Below, piece by piece: positions 31,619 through 39,239 of a stretch of 39,239 nt of DNA (positions within the stretch are counted from its first letter, which is position 1; every line of letters starts with the position of its first letter). The position numbers and the translations under genes are program-made. Origin of the DNA: Paenibacillus sp. 598K (GTDB lineage: Bacteria > Bacillota > Bacilli > Paenibacillales > Paenibacillaceae). The stretch covers positions 497-39,735 of the forward strand of contig NZ_BFBX01000028.1 in assembly GCF_003851045.1 (NCBI RefSeq), in the 5' to 3' direction. The notes under the pieces were generated by a model. The model searched no databases and was not told where the DNA came from. It was given only the letters and a program-made list of their open reading frames with translations.

Positions 31619-32980
31619 CTACTCCACGTTCTCCTGTGGGCGCACCTGGCGCTGGCCAGCGGCGACGCTTGGCGCAGGCTCGATCACAGGGGCCGCTTCG
31701 CCCGCCTCGACGATGCGGCGAATCAGCGTCTCGCGCAGCGTATCCGCGACCTCGCGGTGCGAGTCGTACCCTGCCAGATTGGTCAACTCGTAAGGATCAG
31801 CGTACAGATCGTACAGGAACGCTTCCTGGTAGACCGGTGCACACGCATCGCGGATCGGGTCGGCATCCGGCGCGCTGACGCTATACTTCCAGCGATGGGT
31901 GCGGATCGCACGGCCAACCTGGGACTCGCTAATCTGCACGAACACCTCCTGCGGCCAGTCCGCGCGCGCGCCGCGCAGCAGCGGCAGGATCGAGCGGCCC
32001 TGCATATGCTCCGGCACCTCGATCCCCGAGGCATCCAGCAGCGTCGGCACGAGGTCCACCAAGCTTACCAGCTCCCCGACACGGCCGCCACCTATGAAAT
32101 CAGCCCCATAGAACGCCGTCGGCACACGAATCGAGCTCTCATGGCAAGATCGCTTGTACTCGCCGTTGCGCGTCTTGAAGTGCGAGCCGTGGTCGGAGGT
32201 GAACAGGATGATCGTCTCCTCGGTGAGCCGCAGACTGCGCAGGGCGTCCATCACCCGTCCGAGCGCCTCGTCGAGCCGCTTCACCATGCCGTAGTAGCCG
32301 CCAAGATGCTGCGGCGCCGTGCCTGTCAGCGCCGCCAGATCAGGCGGTGTCCAGCGCGACGTATAGACATCACGGTAGACGTCGGGCGCCGGATAGTCGT
32401 CGCGGTGGTTCTGGTGATGCGGCTCCAGATAGGACAGGAAGAGGAAGAAGGGGTTGTCCGCCTGGCTCTGCCGATCAATGAAACGGATCGCCGCATCGGT
32501 CAGCGCGTCGACCCGATAGCCCGGCAGCCATACCGGCTGCTCCGCCTCATCGTACAGCAGCGTCTCGTAGGCGTCCGACGTATGCTCCAGCGCATCGGCC
32601 GCCAGCCAATGCTTGTAGCCGCCGCGCAGATGCTCCGGCACCGGCTGGTCGCGGGTGCAGGCCAGATGCCATTTGCCAATGTATCCGGTCTCATAACCGG
32701 CGGCATTGTAGTACTTGGCCAGCGTCGGCATGTCCTCCGGCAGCGGGATGCCGTTGGTATAACAACCTGTCTCTGTCGCATACAGACCCGTCTGCAGACT
32801 TGAGCGCGCCGGGCCACACACCGGCTGGCAAGTGAAGGCATAGTCCAGATGGGTACCGCGCTGCGCCATCCGGTCGAAGTTCGGCGTCAGTCCGAGCGGA
32901 TTGCCATGAACCCCGGTCGTATCCCAGCGCTGCTGATCGGTGAAGAAAACGATGACATTCGGTTGCTTGCGTGTACTCAT
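31619..32980 (-). CDS. Sulfatase, Cys-type (formylglycine-dependent)
   Basis: This 453-residue predicted sulfate-ester hydrolase of the S1 type has the maturation motif CGPARSSLQTG starting at Cys55, which must be converted to formylglycine. NVIVFFTDQQRWD at 8-20 carries a metal-binding Asp, GKWHLA supplies catalytic Lys and His, and LFTSDHGSHF gives further metal ligands. There is no signal peptide, so it acts in the cytoplasm on imported sulfated sugars. The ATG at 32980 lies 8 bases after GGGAG; an ATG two codons earlier is too close. It is last in the operon after an importer with MalG/MalF-like permeases. The maturation enzyme is not in this window. Substrate unknown. Confidence 0.9.
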   Translation of the reverse strand: MSTRKQPNVIVFFTDQQRWDTTGVHGNPLGLTPNFDRMAQRGTHLDYAFTCQPVCGPARSSLQTGLYATETGCYTNGIPLPEDMPTLAKYYNAAGYETGYIGKWHLACTRDQPVPEHLRGGYKHWLAADALEHTSDAYETLLYDEAEQPVWLPGYRVDALTDAAIRFIDRQSQADNPFFLFLSYLEPHHQNHRDDYPAPDVYRDVYTSRWTPPDLAALTGTAPQHLGGYYGMVKRLDEALGRVMDALRSLRLTEETIILFTSDHGSHFKTRNGEYKRSCHESSIRVPTAFYGADFIGGGRVGELVSLVDLVPTLLDASGIEVPEHMQGRSILPLLRGARADWPQEVFVQISESQVGRAIRTHRWKYSVSAPDADPIRDACAPVYQEAFLYDLYADPYELTNLAGYDSHREVADTLRETLIRRIVEAGEAAPVIEPAPSVAAGQRQVRPQENVE

Positions 32981-33089
32981 CTGCATCTCTCCCTTTCTTG
33001 TCTCGATAGAGCGAAAAACATACAGGAGTCCGCCCCCTCGCGCAGAACACTGCACAAACGGACGGACCTCTTTACTAGTCTCCTATAGC

Positions 33090-33920
33090 TTAACCTTTTA
33101 GGCCGGTGGTGGAAATCCCCTCCACAAAGTAGCGCTGGGCGAGGAAGAAGACGAGGATACACGGCACGATCGTGACGACCGACATCGCCATCACCTGGTT
33201 CCAGTTGACCGCACCTTCGTTGTCCAGCACCATCCGCAAGCCGAGCGCCACGGTATACTTGGAGACGCTGTTGATGTAGATGAGGGCGTTGAAAAACTCG
33301 TTCCACGTCCAAATGAACTGGAAGATGCACACCGAGATGAGCGCCGGCACCGACAGCGGCAGCAGGACCCGGACGAGCGTACTGAACGAATTGCACCCGT
33401 CGATGACAGCCGCCTCGTCGAGATCGCGCGGGATGCCCCGCAGGAATTGCACGATCAGGAAGATGAAAAAGGCGTTGACGGCGAACAGCGCCGGCACATA
33501 GAACGGCAAATACGTATTGAGCCAGCCGAAGTTGCGGAACAGGATGTAGCGCGGGATCATGATGACCGCATCCGGCAGCATCAGCGTCGAGATCATGAGC
33601 GCGAAGAACAGCTTTTTGAGCGGAAACTTGAACCGGGCGAACCCGTAGGCGACGATCAGACTTGAGGCCATCGTGAGCACGACGACCGGGACGACGAGCA
33701 GGAATGTATTGCCGAAGAAGCGGCTGAAGCTCGTCCGGCCAACGCCCTCCCAGCCCCGCTCATACGCGCCCCAGATGATCTCTGACGGAATCAGCCCGAT
33801 CGAGGCGAAGATCTCCTCGTTGGGCTTCACCGACGCCGAGATGAGCCAGAGCAGCGGATACAGGAACAGGATGCTCAGGACGGACAACAGCAGGATAAAT
33901 CCCGTCTTGCGCCAGCTCAT
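33090..33920 (-). CDS. Sugar ABC transporter permease, MalG type
   Basis: This 276-residue inner-membrane subunit begins with GFILLLSVLSILFLYPLLWLIS and has the coupling loop LDEAAVIDGCNSFSTLVRVLLP and the tail QRYFVEGISTTGLKG. It overlaps its MalF-type partner by four bases (ATGA), indicating translational coupling. It feeds the sulfatase operon. No ATPase gene is present. This importer is of the classical MalFG/UgpAE kind, unlike the LplB/YtcP pairs in the other two operons. Confidence 0.92.
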   Translation of the reverse strand: MSWRKTGFILLLSVLSILFLYPLLWLISASVKPNEEIFASIGLIPSEIIWGAYERGWEGVGRTSFSRFFGNTFLLVVPVVVLTMASSLIVAYGFARFKFPLKKLFFALMISTLMLPDAVIMIPRYILFRNFGWLNTYLPFYVPALFAVNAFFIFLIVQFLRGIPRDLDEAAVIDGCNSFSTLVRVLLPLSVPALISVCIFQFIWTWNEFFNALIYINSVSKYTVALGLRMVLDNEGAVNWNQVMAMSVVTIVPCILVFFLAQRYFVEGISTTGLKG

Positions 33921-34864
33921 CGCCCATCCCCCCCGTCTTCATAGTGCGCCCAGCGGTTGCTCGTCTTGAACAGCACGAACGTGAATGCCAGGATGATCAG
34001 GAACAGCACCCATGACTGCGCCGAGGCGTAGCCCATTCGGAAAAACTGGAAGGCGTTGTCGTAGAGCATGACGCCGTACAAATACGTGGCCTTCATCGGA
34101 CCGCCGTTCGTGATGACGAAGGCGGCGGTGAACTGCTGGAACGCATTGATCGTCTGCATGATCAGATTGAACAGGATAATCGGCGTGAGCAGCGGCAGCG
34201 TAATCGAAAAGAAGGTCCGCACCTTGCCCGCGCCGTCGACCGTCGACGCCTCGTACAACTCGCGCGGCACCTGCTTCAGCCCGGCCAGGAACAACACCAT
34301 CGACGAGCCGAACTCCCATACCGGCAGCAGCGTAATCGTGAATAGCGCCAGGTCGGGATCGCCGAGCCAGTTGAGCGGCGGCAGCGACAGCTTCGCCAGG
34401 AACTCATTGACCAGCCCCTCGCGCATGAACAAGAATCGCCACAGCACCGAGACGGCGACGCTGCCGCCGAGGATCGAAGGCAGGTAGTAGATCGTCCGGT
34501 AGATACCCATGCCGCGCATCTGCCGGTTCAGCAGCATCGCTACGAGCAGCGCGACGATCAGCTTGGCGGGCACCGCCATGACGACGTAGAGCAACGTCAC
34601 GCGCAACGACTGATAGAAGACCGGGTCCTTGGTGAACATCTCGATGTAGTTGGCCCATCCGATGAACCTCTGCTCGCGCACCATGCTGTAGTCGGTGAAG
34701 GAATAGACGAGCGAAGCTACGAACGGCACCAGCGTCAGGACGACGAAGCCGATCAGCCAGGGGCTGATGTATAACAGACCGATGCGCTGACCCTTGGCGC
34801 GACGCTTGCGCGGAGCGTTGCGTAACGTATCCTCGGGTGCGACGACGGCAGACTGGGTTTGCAT
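33917..34864 (-). CDS. Sugar ABC transporter permease, MalF/UgpA type
   Basis: This 315-residue subunit has a basic start (APRKRRAKGQRIGLLYISPW), six expected membrane segments and the EAA loop YEASTVDGAGKVRTFFSITLP. Its stop overlaps the start of the MalG-type gene by four bases. It lies 111 bases after the binding-protein gene, a gap that contains a strong hairpin, so it is probably made at a lower level than the binding protein. Substrate is inferred as a sulfated sugar from the sulfatase gene. Confidence 0.92.
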   Translation of the reverse strand: MQTQSAVVAPEDTLRNAPRKRRAKGQRIGLLYISPWLIGFVVLTLVPFVASLVYSFTDYSMVREQRFIGWANYIEMFTKDPVFYQSLRVTLLYVVMAVPAKLIVALLVAMLLNRQMRGMGIYRTIYYLPSILGGSVAVSVLWRFLFMREGLVNEFLAKLSLPPLNWLGDPDLALFTITLLPVWEFGSSMVLFLAGLKQVPRELYEASTVDGAGKVRTFFSITLPLLTPIILFNLIMQTINAFQQFTAAFVITNGGPMKATYLYGVMLYDNAFQFFRMGYASAQSWVLFLIILAFTFVLFKTSNRWAHYEDGGDGR

Positions 34865-34889
34865 GTTTTTCTCACACCTTATCTGTTAC

Positions 34890-34917
34890 GGGAGCGGCCC
34901 GTTTCTGGTCCGCTCCC
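34890..34917 (-). other. Hairpin between binding-protein and permease genes
   Basis: GGGAGCGG pairs with CCGCTCCC around a 12-base loop. No clear T run follows on the minus strand. It fits a partial terminator or mRNA-stabilising stem that keeps binding protein in excess over permeases. Confidence 0.6.
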
Positions 34918-34975
34918 TTCATTTCTTCTTGAACTCGCACTTTAAGAATGTCCTATGATAGACGGCCTACGCCGC

Positions 34976-36316
34976 TTACGGCATCGAGCTGAGCTTCTCA
35001 TCCAGCCGCGCGGTCAGCTCGGCTGCCGCATCGGCGGCGGAGAGCTGCTTGAAGGCGACGCGCTCGAGGATGTCCTGGGCGATCTGGTTCAGCTCCTGAT
35101 TGTTGCTCAGCGCATTGACCGGGTTGCCGGGGTTCTCCAGCGCCACCTGCACTGCCTCGTTGACGGTCGGGTCGATCGCGCCGTCCGCGACGAGCTTGTC
35201 GGCATTGGCCTGGACGACCGGGACGCTGTAGACGTCCTTGAGGATCGCTGCCGCCTCCGGCGAGGTGAGCAGCCAGCTGGCGAATTTCGCCGCTTCCTCG
35301 GGATGCTTGGACGCCTTGCTGATCGCCAGCGGGTTGCTCGGATTGACGAGGACGGCCGAGGTCTTGGCGTCCGTCGGCACCGGATACATGCTGACGCCGA
35401 GATTCGGCGTATACGATTTCACCTTGGCGATCGTCGAGGCGAGCGTGAACATCATGCCGATATTGCCTTGCTGCCATTGCAGATTCTCTGCCAGATCCTT
35501 GTACAGGCTGCTCTCTTCGACCGGCTGCATGACGCCGTCGTCCAGCAGCTGCTGGTAATAGGCGAATGCCGCCTCGAGCGAGTCTGCCTCGAAGCCCAGC
35601 GTCTTGTCGTCCTGGATCCACTGGTTGCCGGTCTGCTGGTTGACGAATGGCTGCAGGAAGGTACGGTAATCGAACATGCCGAGCAGGTAAGCGTTCGGGT
35701 CTTGCTCATGGACGCGCTTGCCAATCTCATGGATCGTCTGCCAGTCCCACTTCGTATCCTCAGGGATGTCATATTTCGCGAAGAAATCCTTGTTGTACAG
35801 ATTGACCATGCCGTTCACGCCCATCGGCAGTCCGGCCAGCTTGCCGCCGAAGACGGCGTAGCGCTCCAGGAAGGCCGGGTCGAAGGCATCCAGGTCGATG
35901 TAATCCTTCAGGGTGTAGAGGTCGACGACCAGGTCGCTCTTGACGGCGAGCTCGTCGATCCAGTCGACCGACAGCGGCGTCAGATCGGGAGCGGTGCCTC
36001 CGGCGAACTGGGTGACGAGCTTCTGATAGTAGCCGTCAAAGCCGCCATACTCCGGCTCGATGGTGACGTGAGGGTTGTTCTCAGTGTACAAGTCGATCGC
36101 CTCGAGCAGCGCCTTGTGCCGCACCTCGGACCCCCACCAGGAGAAGCGCAGCGTAACGTCCTTCGGCGCCTCCTCCTTGACCTCGCTGCCGCTGCCTGCG
36201 GCGCCGCTCTGGCCGCCGGACTCGGCTGGCGCGTTGTTGCCGCCGGCGCAGCCGGCCAGCAGGCCCGTCAGCAGGATGGCGCTGAGCGCCGAAGACCATA
36301 CTTTACGTTGTGTCAT
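34976..36316 (-). CDS. Extracellular sugar-binding lipoprotein (family 1), UgpB/MalE-like
   Basis: This 446-residue binding lipoprotein has a signal peptide ending in LLAGC (Cys23), an Ala/Gly/Ser linker, then VTLRFSWWGSEVRHKALLEAI and VTIEPEYGGFDGYYQKLVTQFAGGTAPDL, typical of family 1 sugar-binding proteins. It is the first gene of the sulfatase operon and is divergent from the YesN/YesM genes. The 260-base gap carries three AAGGYAT direct repeats. Ligand unknown, probably a sulfated oligosaccharide by context. Confidence 0.92.
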   Translation of the reverse strand: MTQRKVWSSALSAILLTGLLAGCAGGNNAPAESGGQSGAAGSGSEVKEEAPKDVTLRFSWWGSEVRHKALLEAIDLYTENNPHVTIEPEYGGFDGYYQKLVTQFAGGTAPDLTPLSVDWIDELAVKSDLVVDLYTLKDYIDLDAFDPAFLERYAVFGGKLAGLPMGVNGMVNLYNKDFFAKYDIPEDTKWDWQTIHEIGKRVHEQDPNAYLLGMFDYRTFLQPFVNQQTGNQWIQDDKTLGFEADSLEAAFAYYQQLLDDGVMQPVEESSLYKDLAENLQWQQGNIGMMFTLASTIAKVKSYTPNLGVSMYPVPTDAKTSAVLVNPSNPLAISKASKHPEEAAKFASWLLTSPEAAAILKDVYSVPVVQANADKLVADGAIDPTVNEAVQVALENPGNPVNALSNNQELNQIAQDILERVAFKQLSAADAAAELTARLDEKLSSMP

Positions 36317-36372
36317 TGTTGTGCCCCCTCGTATGTGATTGATCTAACTATAAAGGCTGTCTGGCGTCTATG

Positions 36373-36430
36373 AAAAGGCATACAAAATGACGAAAGGTAT
36401 CATTAATCGCGGAATTTCGCGTAAAGGTAT
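36373..36430. promoter_or_regulatory. Three direct repeats, candidate YesN binding sites
   Basis: AAGGCAT (36375), AAGGTAT (36394) and AAGGTAT (36424) occur in one orientation, 19 and 30 bases apart, each preceded by one or two further A. A CGCGGAATTTCGCG inverted repeat lies between the last two. Direct repeats are the usual target of AraC-type domains such as that of YesN, and this gap separates the regulator from the importer it should control. Confidence 0.45.
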
Positions 36431-36576
36431 CCGAAATTGACATGCAGGTTAAATTAGGAGAAGAAACGGCAGACAGAGCGGCGGCTGCGCCTGTACAAAA
36501 CGGAAATGATCGATTATGCTGGTCAAAAAGATTGCAACGATCCTATAACATCCAGACTCTGTCGGAGGTGCGCATC

Positions 36577-37332
36577 ATGTATACCCTGCTGCTCGTCGAC
36601 GACGAGCAAGAGATCCGAAGCGGTCTGTCCCAATACTTCCCCTGGCATGAGGTCGGCTTTGAGCTGGTCGGCGAATGCGTCAACGGACGCGAGGCTCTGC
36701 AATGGCTCGAGCAGCGTCCGGTCGATGTGCTGCTGTGCGATATCCGCATGCCGCTGCTCTCGGGGCTCGAGGTCGCCCAGCAGCTGCACGCCGCCAAGAG
36801 CCGCACACGGATCGTCTTCCTGAGCGGCTACAAGGACTTCGATTATGCCAAGCAAGCGATGGCTTACGGCATCAAGCATTATATCGTCAAGCCGACCAAA
36901 TATACCGAGCTCTTCGACGTTTTCTCCTCGCTCAAGCTCGAGCTCGACGAAGCTGCGGAGGCCAGACGGAGCCCGCAGGCAAGCGGCTCCTCGGCCAGCT
37001 TCAACGCACAGGTCATCGCAGCGATCCAGGCTTATGTAGAGACGAACTATGCCCGGGCGACGCTGGAGGAGGCCGCCGCGATCGTCCATATGAATCCCCA
37101 TTATGTAAGCAAATATTTCAAGGACAAGACCGGCGAGAACTTCTCCGATTATGTGACGTCCGTGAAGATGAACAAGGCTGCCGAGCTGCTGCGGGACATC
37201 CGCTACAAGACGTACGAGGTGAGCGAGATGGTCGGCTATAGCTATGCCAAAAACTTCACCCGCACCTTCAAGCGCGTCCACGGTGTCAGCCCCCGCGAAT
37301 ACCGCAACAATTACGAAGGGACTCGCCCTTAG
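36577..37332 (+). CDS. YesN-like response regulator (receiver plus AraC domain)
   Basis: This 251-residue regulator has a receiver domain (1-120) with acidic residues D8-D9, phospho-acceptor D55 in LLCDIRMP and K105 in YIVKPTKY. The C-terminal AraC domain (about 150-245) has ATLEEAAAIVHMNPHYVSKYF and YEVSEMVGYSYAKNFTRTF. CGGAGGTG precedes the ATG at 36577; 45 extra open codons upstream are not supported. The kinase gene starts one base after the stop. It should activate the divergent binding-protein/permease/sulfatase operon when the kinase senses the sugar outside. The receiver-effector linker is short, so it is smaller than many YesN proteins. Confidence 0.9.
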   Translation: MYTLLLVDDEQEIRSGLSQYFPWHEVGFELVGECVNGREALQWLEQRPVDVLLCDIRMPLLSGLEVAQQLHAAKSRTRIVFLSGYKDFDYAKQAMAYGIKHYIVKPTKYTELFDVFSSLKLELDEAAEARRSPQASGSSASFNAQVIAAIQAYVETNYARATLEEAAAIVHMNPHYVSKYFKDKTGENFSDYVTSVKMNKAAELLRDIRYKTYEVSEMVGYSYAKNFTRTFKRVHGVSPREYRNNYEGTRP

Positions 37333-37333
37333 C

Positions 37334-39130
37334 ATGCGCAAAAAATTTTTCTTTAAAAACCTCGCGCTGTTCCTGATCCCGCTGCTCATCCCGACGATCG
37401 TGCTCGGGGCGCTCTCGATCGTCGTCACCAAGCGCTTCAACGATGCCGAGATCAATCGCAACCAGCTCCAGCTATTCCATCAGATGGACCGCAACATCGA
37501 GCTGATCTTCAACGAGATCGAGGCGCTTGGCCTCTACTTCGGCAATGTCGAAATGCTGTACCGGCTCGAGGATATCCTGCGCACGCAGCAGGTGACGCTG
37601 GAGAACAAGCGGCTCATCCAGGCCACGCAAAACTATATCGACGCGCCCGCCAACGCCCGCCCTTATATCGAGTCGATCTACGTCTATGTCCGCAACCCGC
37701 ACGACCAATTTCTCGCCAGTAGCGACGGCCTATCCAACTTCCGCGAATTTCACGATACCGCCTGGCTGGACAGCTTCCTCGCGCACGAGACGGCAGAGGG
37801 AGGCACACAAGGCGGCATTTGGACCGAGGAGCGTCTGGTGCAGCGCTATTCGTTTGAACGCCCGTTCTCGGTGACGACGATCTACAAGCCGCTCTACTCC
37901 AGCGTCCTGCGCGAGCCGTTCGGCGTCGTCGTCCTCAACATCTACACCGCCTACATCGAGCGGCTGCTGCGCACCTACGAGACGTATCCCGGCCAGCTGC
38001 TGCTCGTCCTCGACGAGCAAGGACGGACGATGTTCGAGAATCGCCCGATGGGCGGAGAGCTCGCGAAAGCGTTGCATGCAACCGCCACTCCGGGAGACGC
38101 CCGCTTCTCGCTGCGAGCCGAGGAGATCGACTATGCCGGCGCCCAGCTTGCCTCCGGCCGTTACGACGGCTGGCGCTATGTGTCGCTGGTGCCGGAGCAG
38201 GCGATGAACGCCGTGCCCTTCCGCCTCACCCAGTTTACCGTCTACGTGGTGCTGCTGTCGTTCCTGCTCGGACTGGCGCTGACGTACTATCTGACCGGCC
38301 GCTCGCTGCGTCATATCCGGCGCATGATCGCCATCATCAAGTCGGCGGAGCGCGGCCTCCCGCTGCCGCAGCTGCCCGAGGCTCCGGGCTCCGGGGACGA
38401 CGACACCAACTACGTCATCCAGAAGATGACGCGCAACTTCATCGAGCACCACTACCTGAGCGTACAGCTCTCGGAGAAGAAGTACCGGCTGCAAGCGGCC
38501 GAGCTGCTGGCGCTTCAGTCGCAGATGAACCCGCACTTCCTGTTCAACACGCTGGAGACGATCAACTGGAAGGTGCTCTCTCTGACTCGGCGGCCCAACG
38601 AGGCCAATCATATGCTGGAGCATCTGGCCGATCTGCTGCGGTATTCGCTCGATACGCCGGGTCGAATCGTCACGCTGGCGCAGGAGATCGCGATCACCGA
38701 GAGCTACATCGCCCTTCAGAAGATGCGGTATCAGGACAAGTTCGATGTGATCTGGGACTATGACGAGGTCGCGATCGCCGAATGCAGCATCGTCAAGCTC
38801 ATCCTGCAGCCGCTCATCGAGAACAGTCTGTACCACGGCATCAAGGAGAAGGAAGGGCGCGGATGCATCAAGCTCCGGATCGATATCGAGCAGGAGACGA
38901 CCCGGATTGCCGTCATCGACAACGGCGTCGGCATGACGCGCGAGCGACTGGAGGAGATGCGGCAGCGACTGGCGCAGGACGGCGAGACCGAGGCGCATAT
39001 CGGACTAGCCAACACCAATCGCCGACTGATGCTCACGTATGACATGCCCGACGGCCTCCATCTCTGGAGTCGCCCGGGCTGGGGCACGGTCGTCTGGTTC
39101 CGCGTGCCGAATGAGAGAGCAAGATCGTAA
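37334..39130 (+). CDS. YesM-like sensor histidine kinase
   Basis: This 598-residue membrane kinase has a first membrane segment (LALFLIPLLIPTIVLGALSIVV, about 10-31), an extracellular Cache-like sensor domain (about 35-290) and a second segment (FTVYVVLLSFLLGLALTYYL). A HAMP-like linker is followed by the His_kinase domain with the phospho-acceptor H401 in QMNPHFLFNTLE, and the ATPase domain with LQPLIENSLYHG and VIDNGVGM. It starts one base after the response-regulator stop, so the two are made together. It probably senses the sugar carried by the divergent importer, perhaps through the binding protein. An ATG 30 codons upstream lies inside the regulator gene and is rejected. Confidence 0.92.
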   Translation: MRKKFFFKNLALFLIPLLIPTIVLGALSIVVTKRFNDAEINRNQLQLFHQMDRNIELIFNEIEALGLYFGNVEMLYRLEDILRTQQVTLENKRLIQATQNYIDAPANARPYIESIYVYVRNPHDQFLASSDGLSNFREFHDTAWLDSFLAHETAEGGTQGGIWTEERLVQRYSFERPFSVTTIYKPLYSSVLREPFGVVVLNIYTAYIERLLRTYETYPGQLLLVLDEQGRTMFENRPMGGELAKALHATATPGDARFSLRAEEIDYAGAQLASGRYDGWRYVSLVPEQAMNAVPFRLTQFTVYVVLLSFLLGLALTYYLTGRSLRHIRRMIAIIKSAERGLPLPQLPEAPGSGDDDTNYVIQKMTRNFIEHHYLSVQLSEKKYRLQAAELLALQSQMNPHFLFNTLETINWKVLSLTRRPNEANHMLEHLADLLRYSLDTPGRIVTLAQEIAITESYIALQKMRYQDKFDVIWDYDEVAIAECSIVKLILQPLIENSLYHGIKEKEGRGCIKLRIDIEQETTRIAVIDNGVGMTRERLEEMRQRLAQDGETEAHIGLANTNRRLMLTYDMPDGLHLWSRPGWGTVVWFRVPNERARS

Positions 39131-39132
39131 AA

Positions 39133-39173
39133 TCTCCCCTGTGCTATAACTGATAGTGAAATCACATGGGGAG
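39133..39173 (+). other. Hairpin that could hide the next gene's ribosome site
   Basis: CTCCCC-TGTG pairs with CACA-TGGGGAG (one bulged base), with an inner CTAT/ATAG stem. The right arm is the GGGGAG ribosome site of the KLEG-repeat ORF. It starts two bases after the kinase stop, so it may end the kinase mRNA, restrain translation of the ORF, or both. Confidence 0.5.
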
Positions 39174-39182
39174 ATGATCAAG

Positions 39183-39239
39183 ATGAGCACGACGCAAGGG
39201 AAACTGGAAGGGAAGTTGGAAGGGAAGTTGGAAGGGAAG
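39183..39239 (+). CDS. Start of an ORF with tetrapeptide KLEG repeats (cut by window end)
   Basis: The frame reads MSTTQGKLEG and then further KLEG units, encoded by 12-bp tandem DNA repeats, to the last base of the window. GGGGAG lies 9 bases before the ATG at 39183; an in-frame ATG three codons earlier directly abuts that site. Such Lys/Glu repeats form charged helices. Only 19 codons are visible, so function and family cannot be told. Confidence 0.5.
   Translation, partial: MSTTQGKLEGKLEGKLEGK

Noticed and set aside
36523..37461. 312-codon minus-strand frame opposite the response regulator
   Set aside because: Shadow of a gene with clear receiver and AraC domains.

Overview
The window looks like chromosomal DNA of a GC-rich Firmicute of the Paenibacillus/Cohnella type. 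It carries several sugar ABC importers with lipoprotein binding proteins and paired LplB/YtcP-type permeases but no ATPase gene, membrane-bound or cupin AraC regulators, a YesM/YesN two-component pair, AGGAGG-type ribosome binding sites and many intergenic hairpins. This assignment is inference from gene content; no rRNA or tRNA gene is present to confirm it.

Layout. (A) 73-8271, all on the minus strand: a membrane-anchored AraC-type regulator, then LplB-type permease, YtcP-type permease, binding lipoprotein and a GH29 alpha-L-fucosidase. A 678-base gap inside this block holds a CcpA/LacI-like operator and a 51-bp tandem repeat. (B) 8515-11871: an AT-richer accessory patch with two regulator/SDR pairs, an MmyB-type XRE regulator divergent from an NAD-dependent epimerase, and a MerR regulator divergent from an SDR. 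The second pair has a textbook MerR promoter with a 19-bp spacer. (C) 11951-13556: a ParM/StbA-like actin with a small ParR-like partner. (D) 13882-21582: a GH35 beta-galactosidase-like enzyme, two permeases and a binding lipoprotein, preceded by a LacI regulator; two operator-like palindromes flank the lacI terminator. (E) 21722-26485: four catabolic enzymes (two Gfo/Idh/MocA oxidoreductases, a xylose-isomerase-like TIM barrel and a DUF993 protein) upstream of lacI. (F) 26694-31092: an AT-rich MFS exporter, an unrecognised protein, two AraC regulators and a DUF6526 membrane protein. (G) 31619-39130: a sulfatase with a MalG/MalF/binding-protein importer, divergent from a YesN/YesM two-component system. 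The window ends in the first codons of a KLEG-repeat ORF.

The genes read as a glycan-scavenging region. Three importers bring in oligosaccharides, which are trimmed inside the cell by a fucosidase, a galactosidase and a sulfatase, none of which shows a clear signal peptide. Block E may feed the resulting, or another, sugar into a keto-sugar type pathway whose substrate cannot be read from sequence.

The least explained items are block E, a dispersed intergenic hairpin family (one copy folds on paper as a near-perfect three-way junction), the 51-bp tandem repeat, a large inverted-repeat cluster near 31.3 kb, the chromosomal ParM/ParR-like pair, and an SDR with neither a standard start codon nor a full-length glycine motif.
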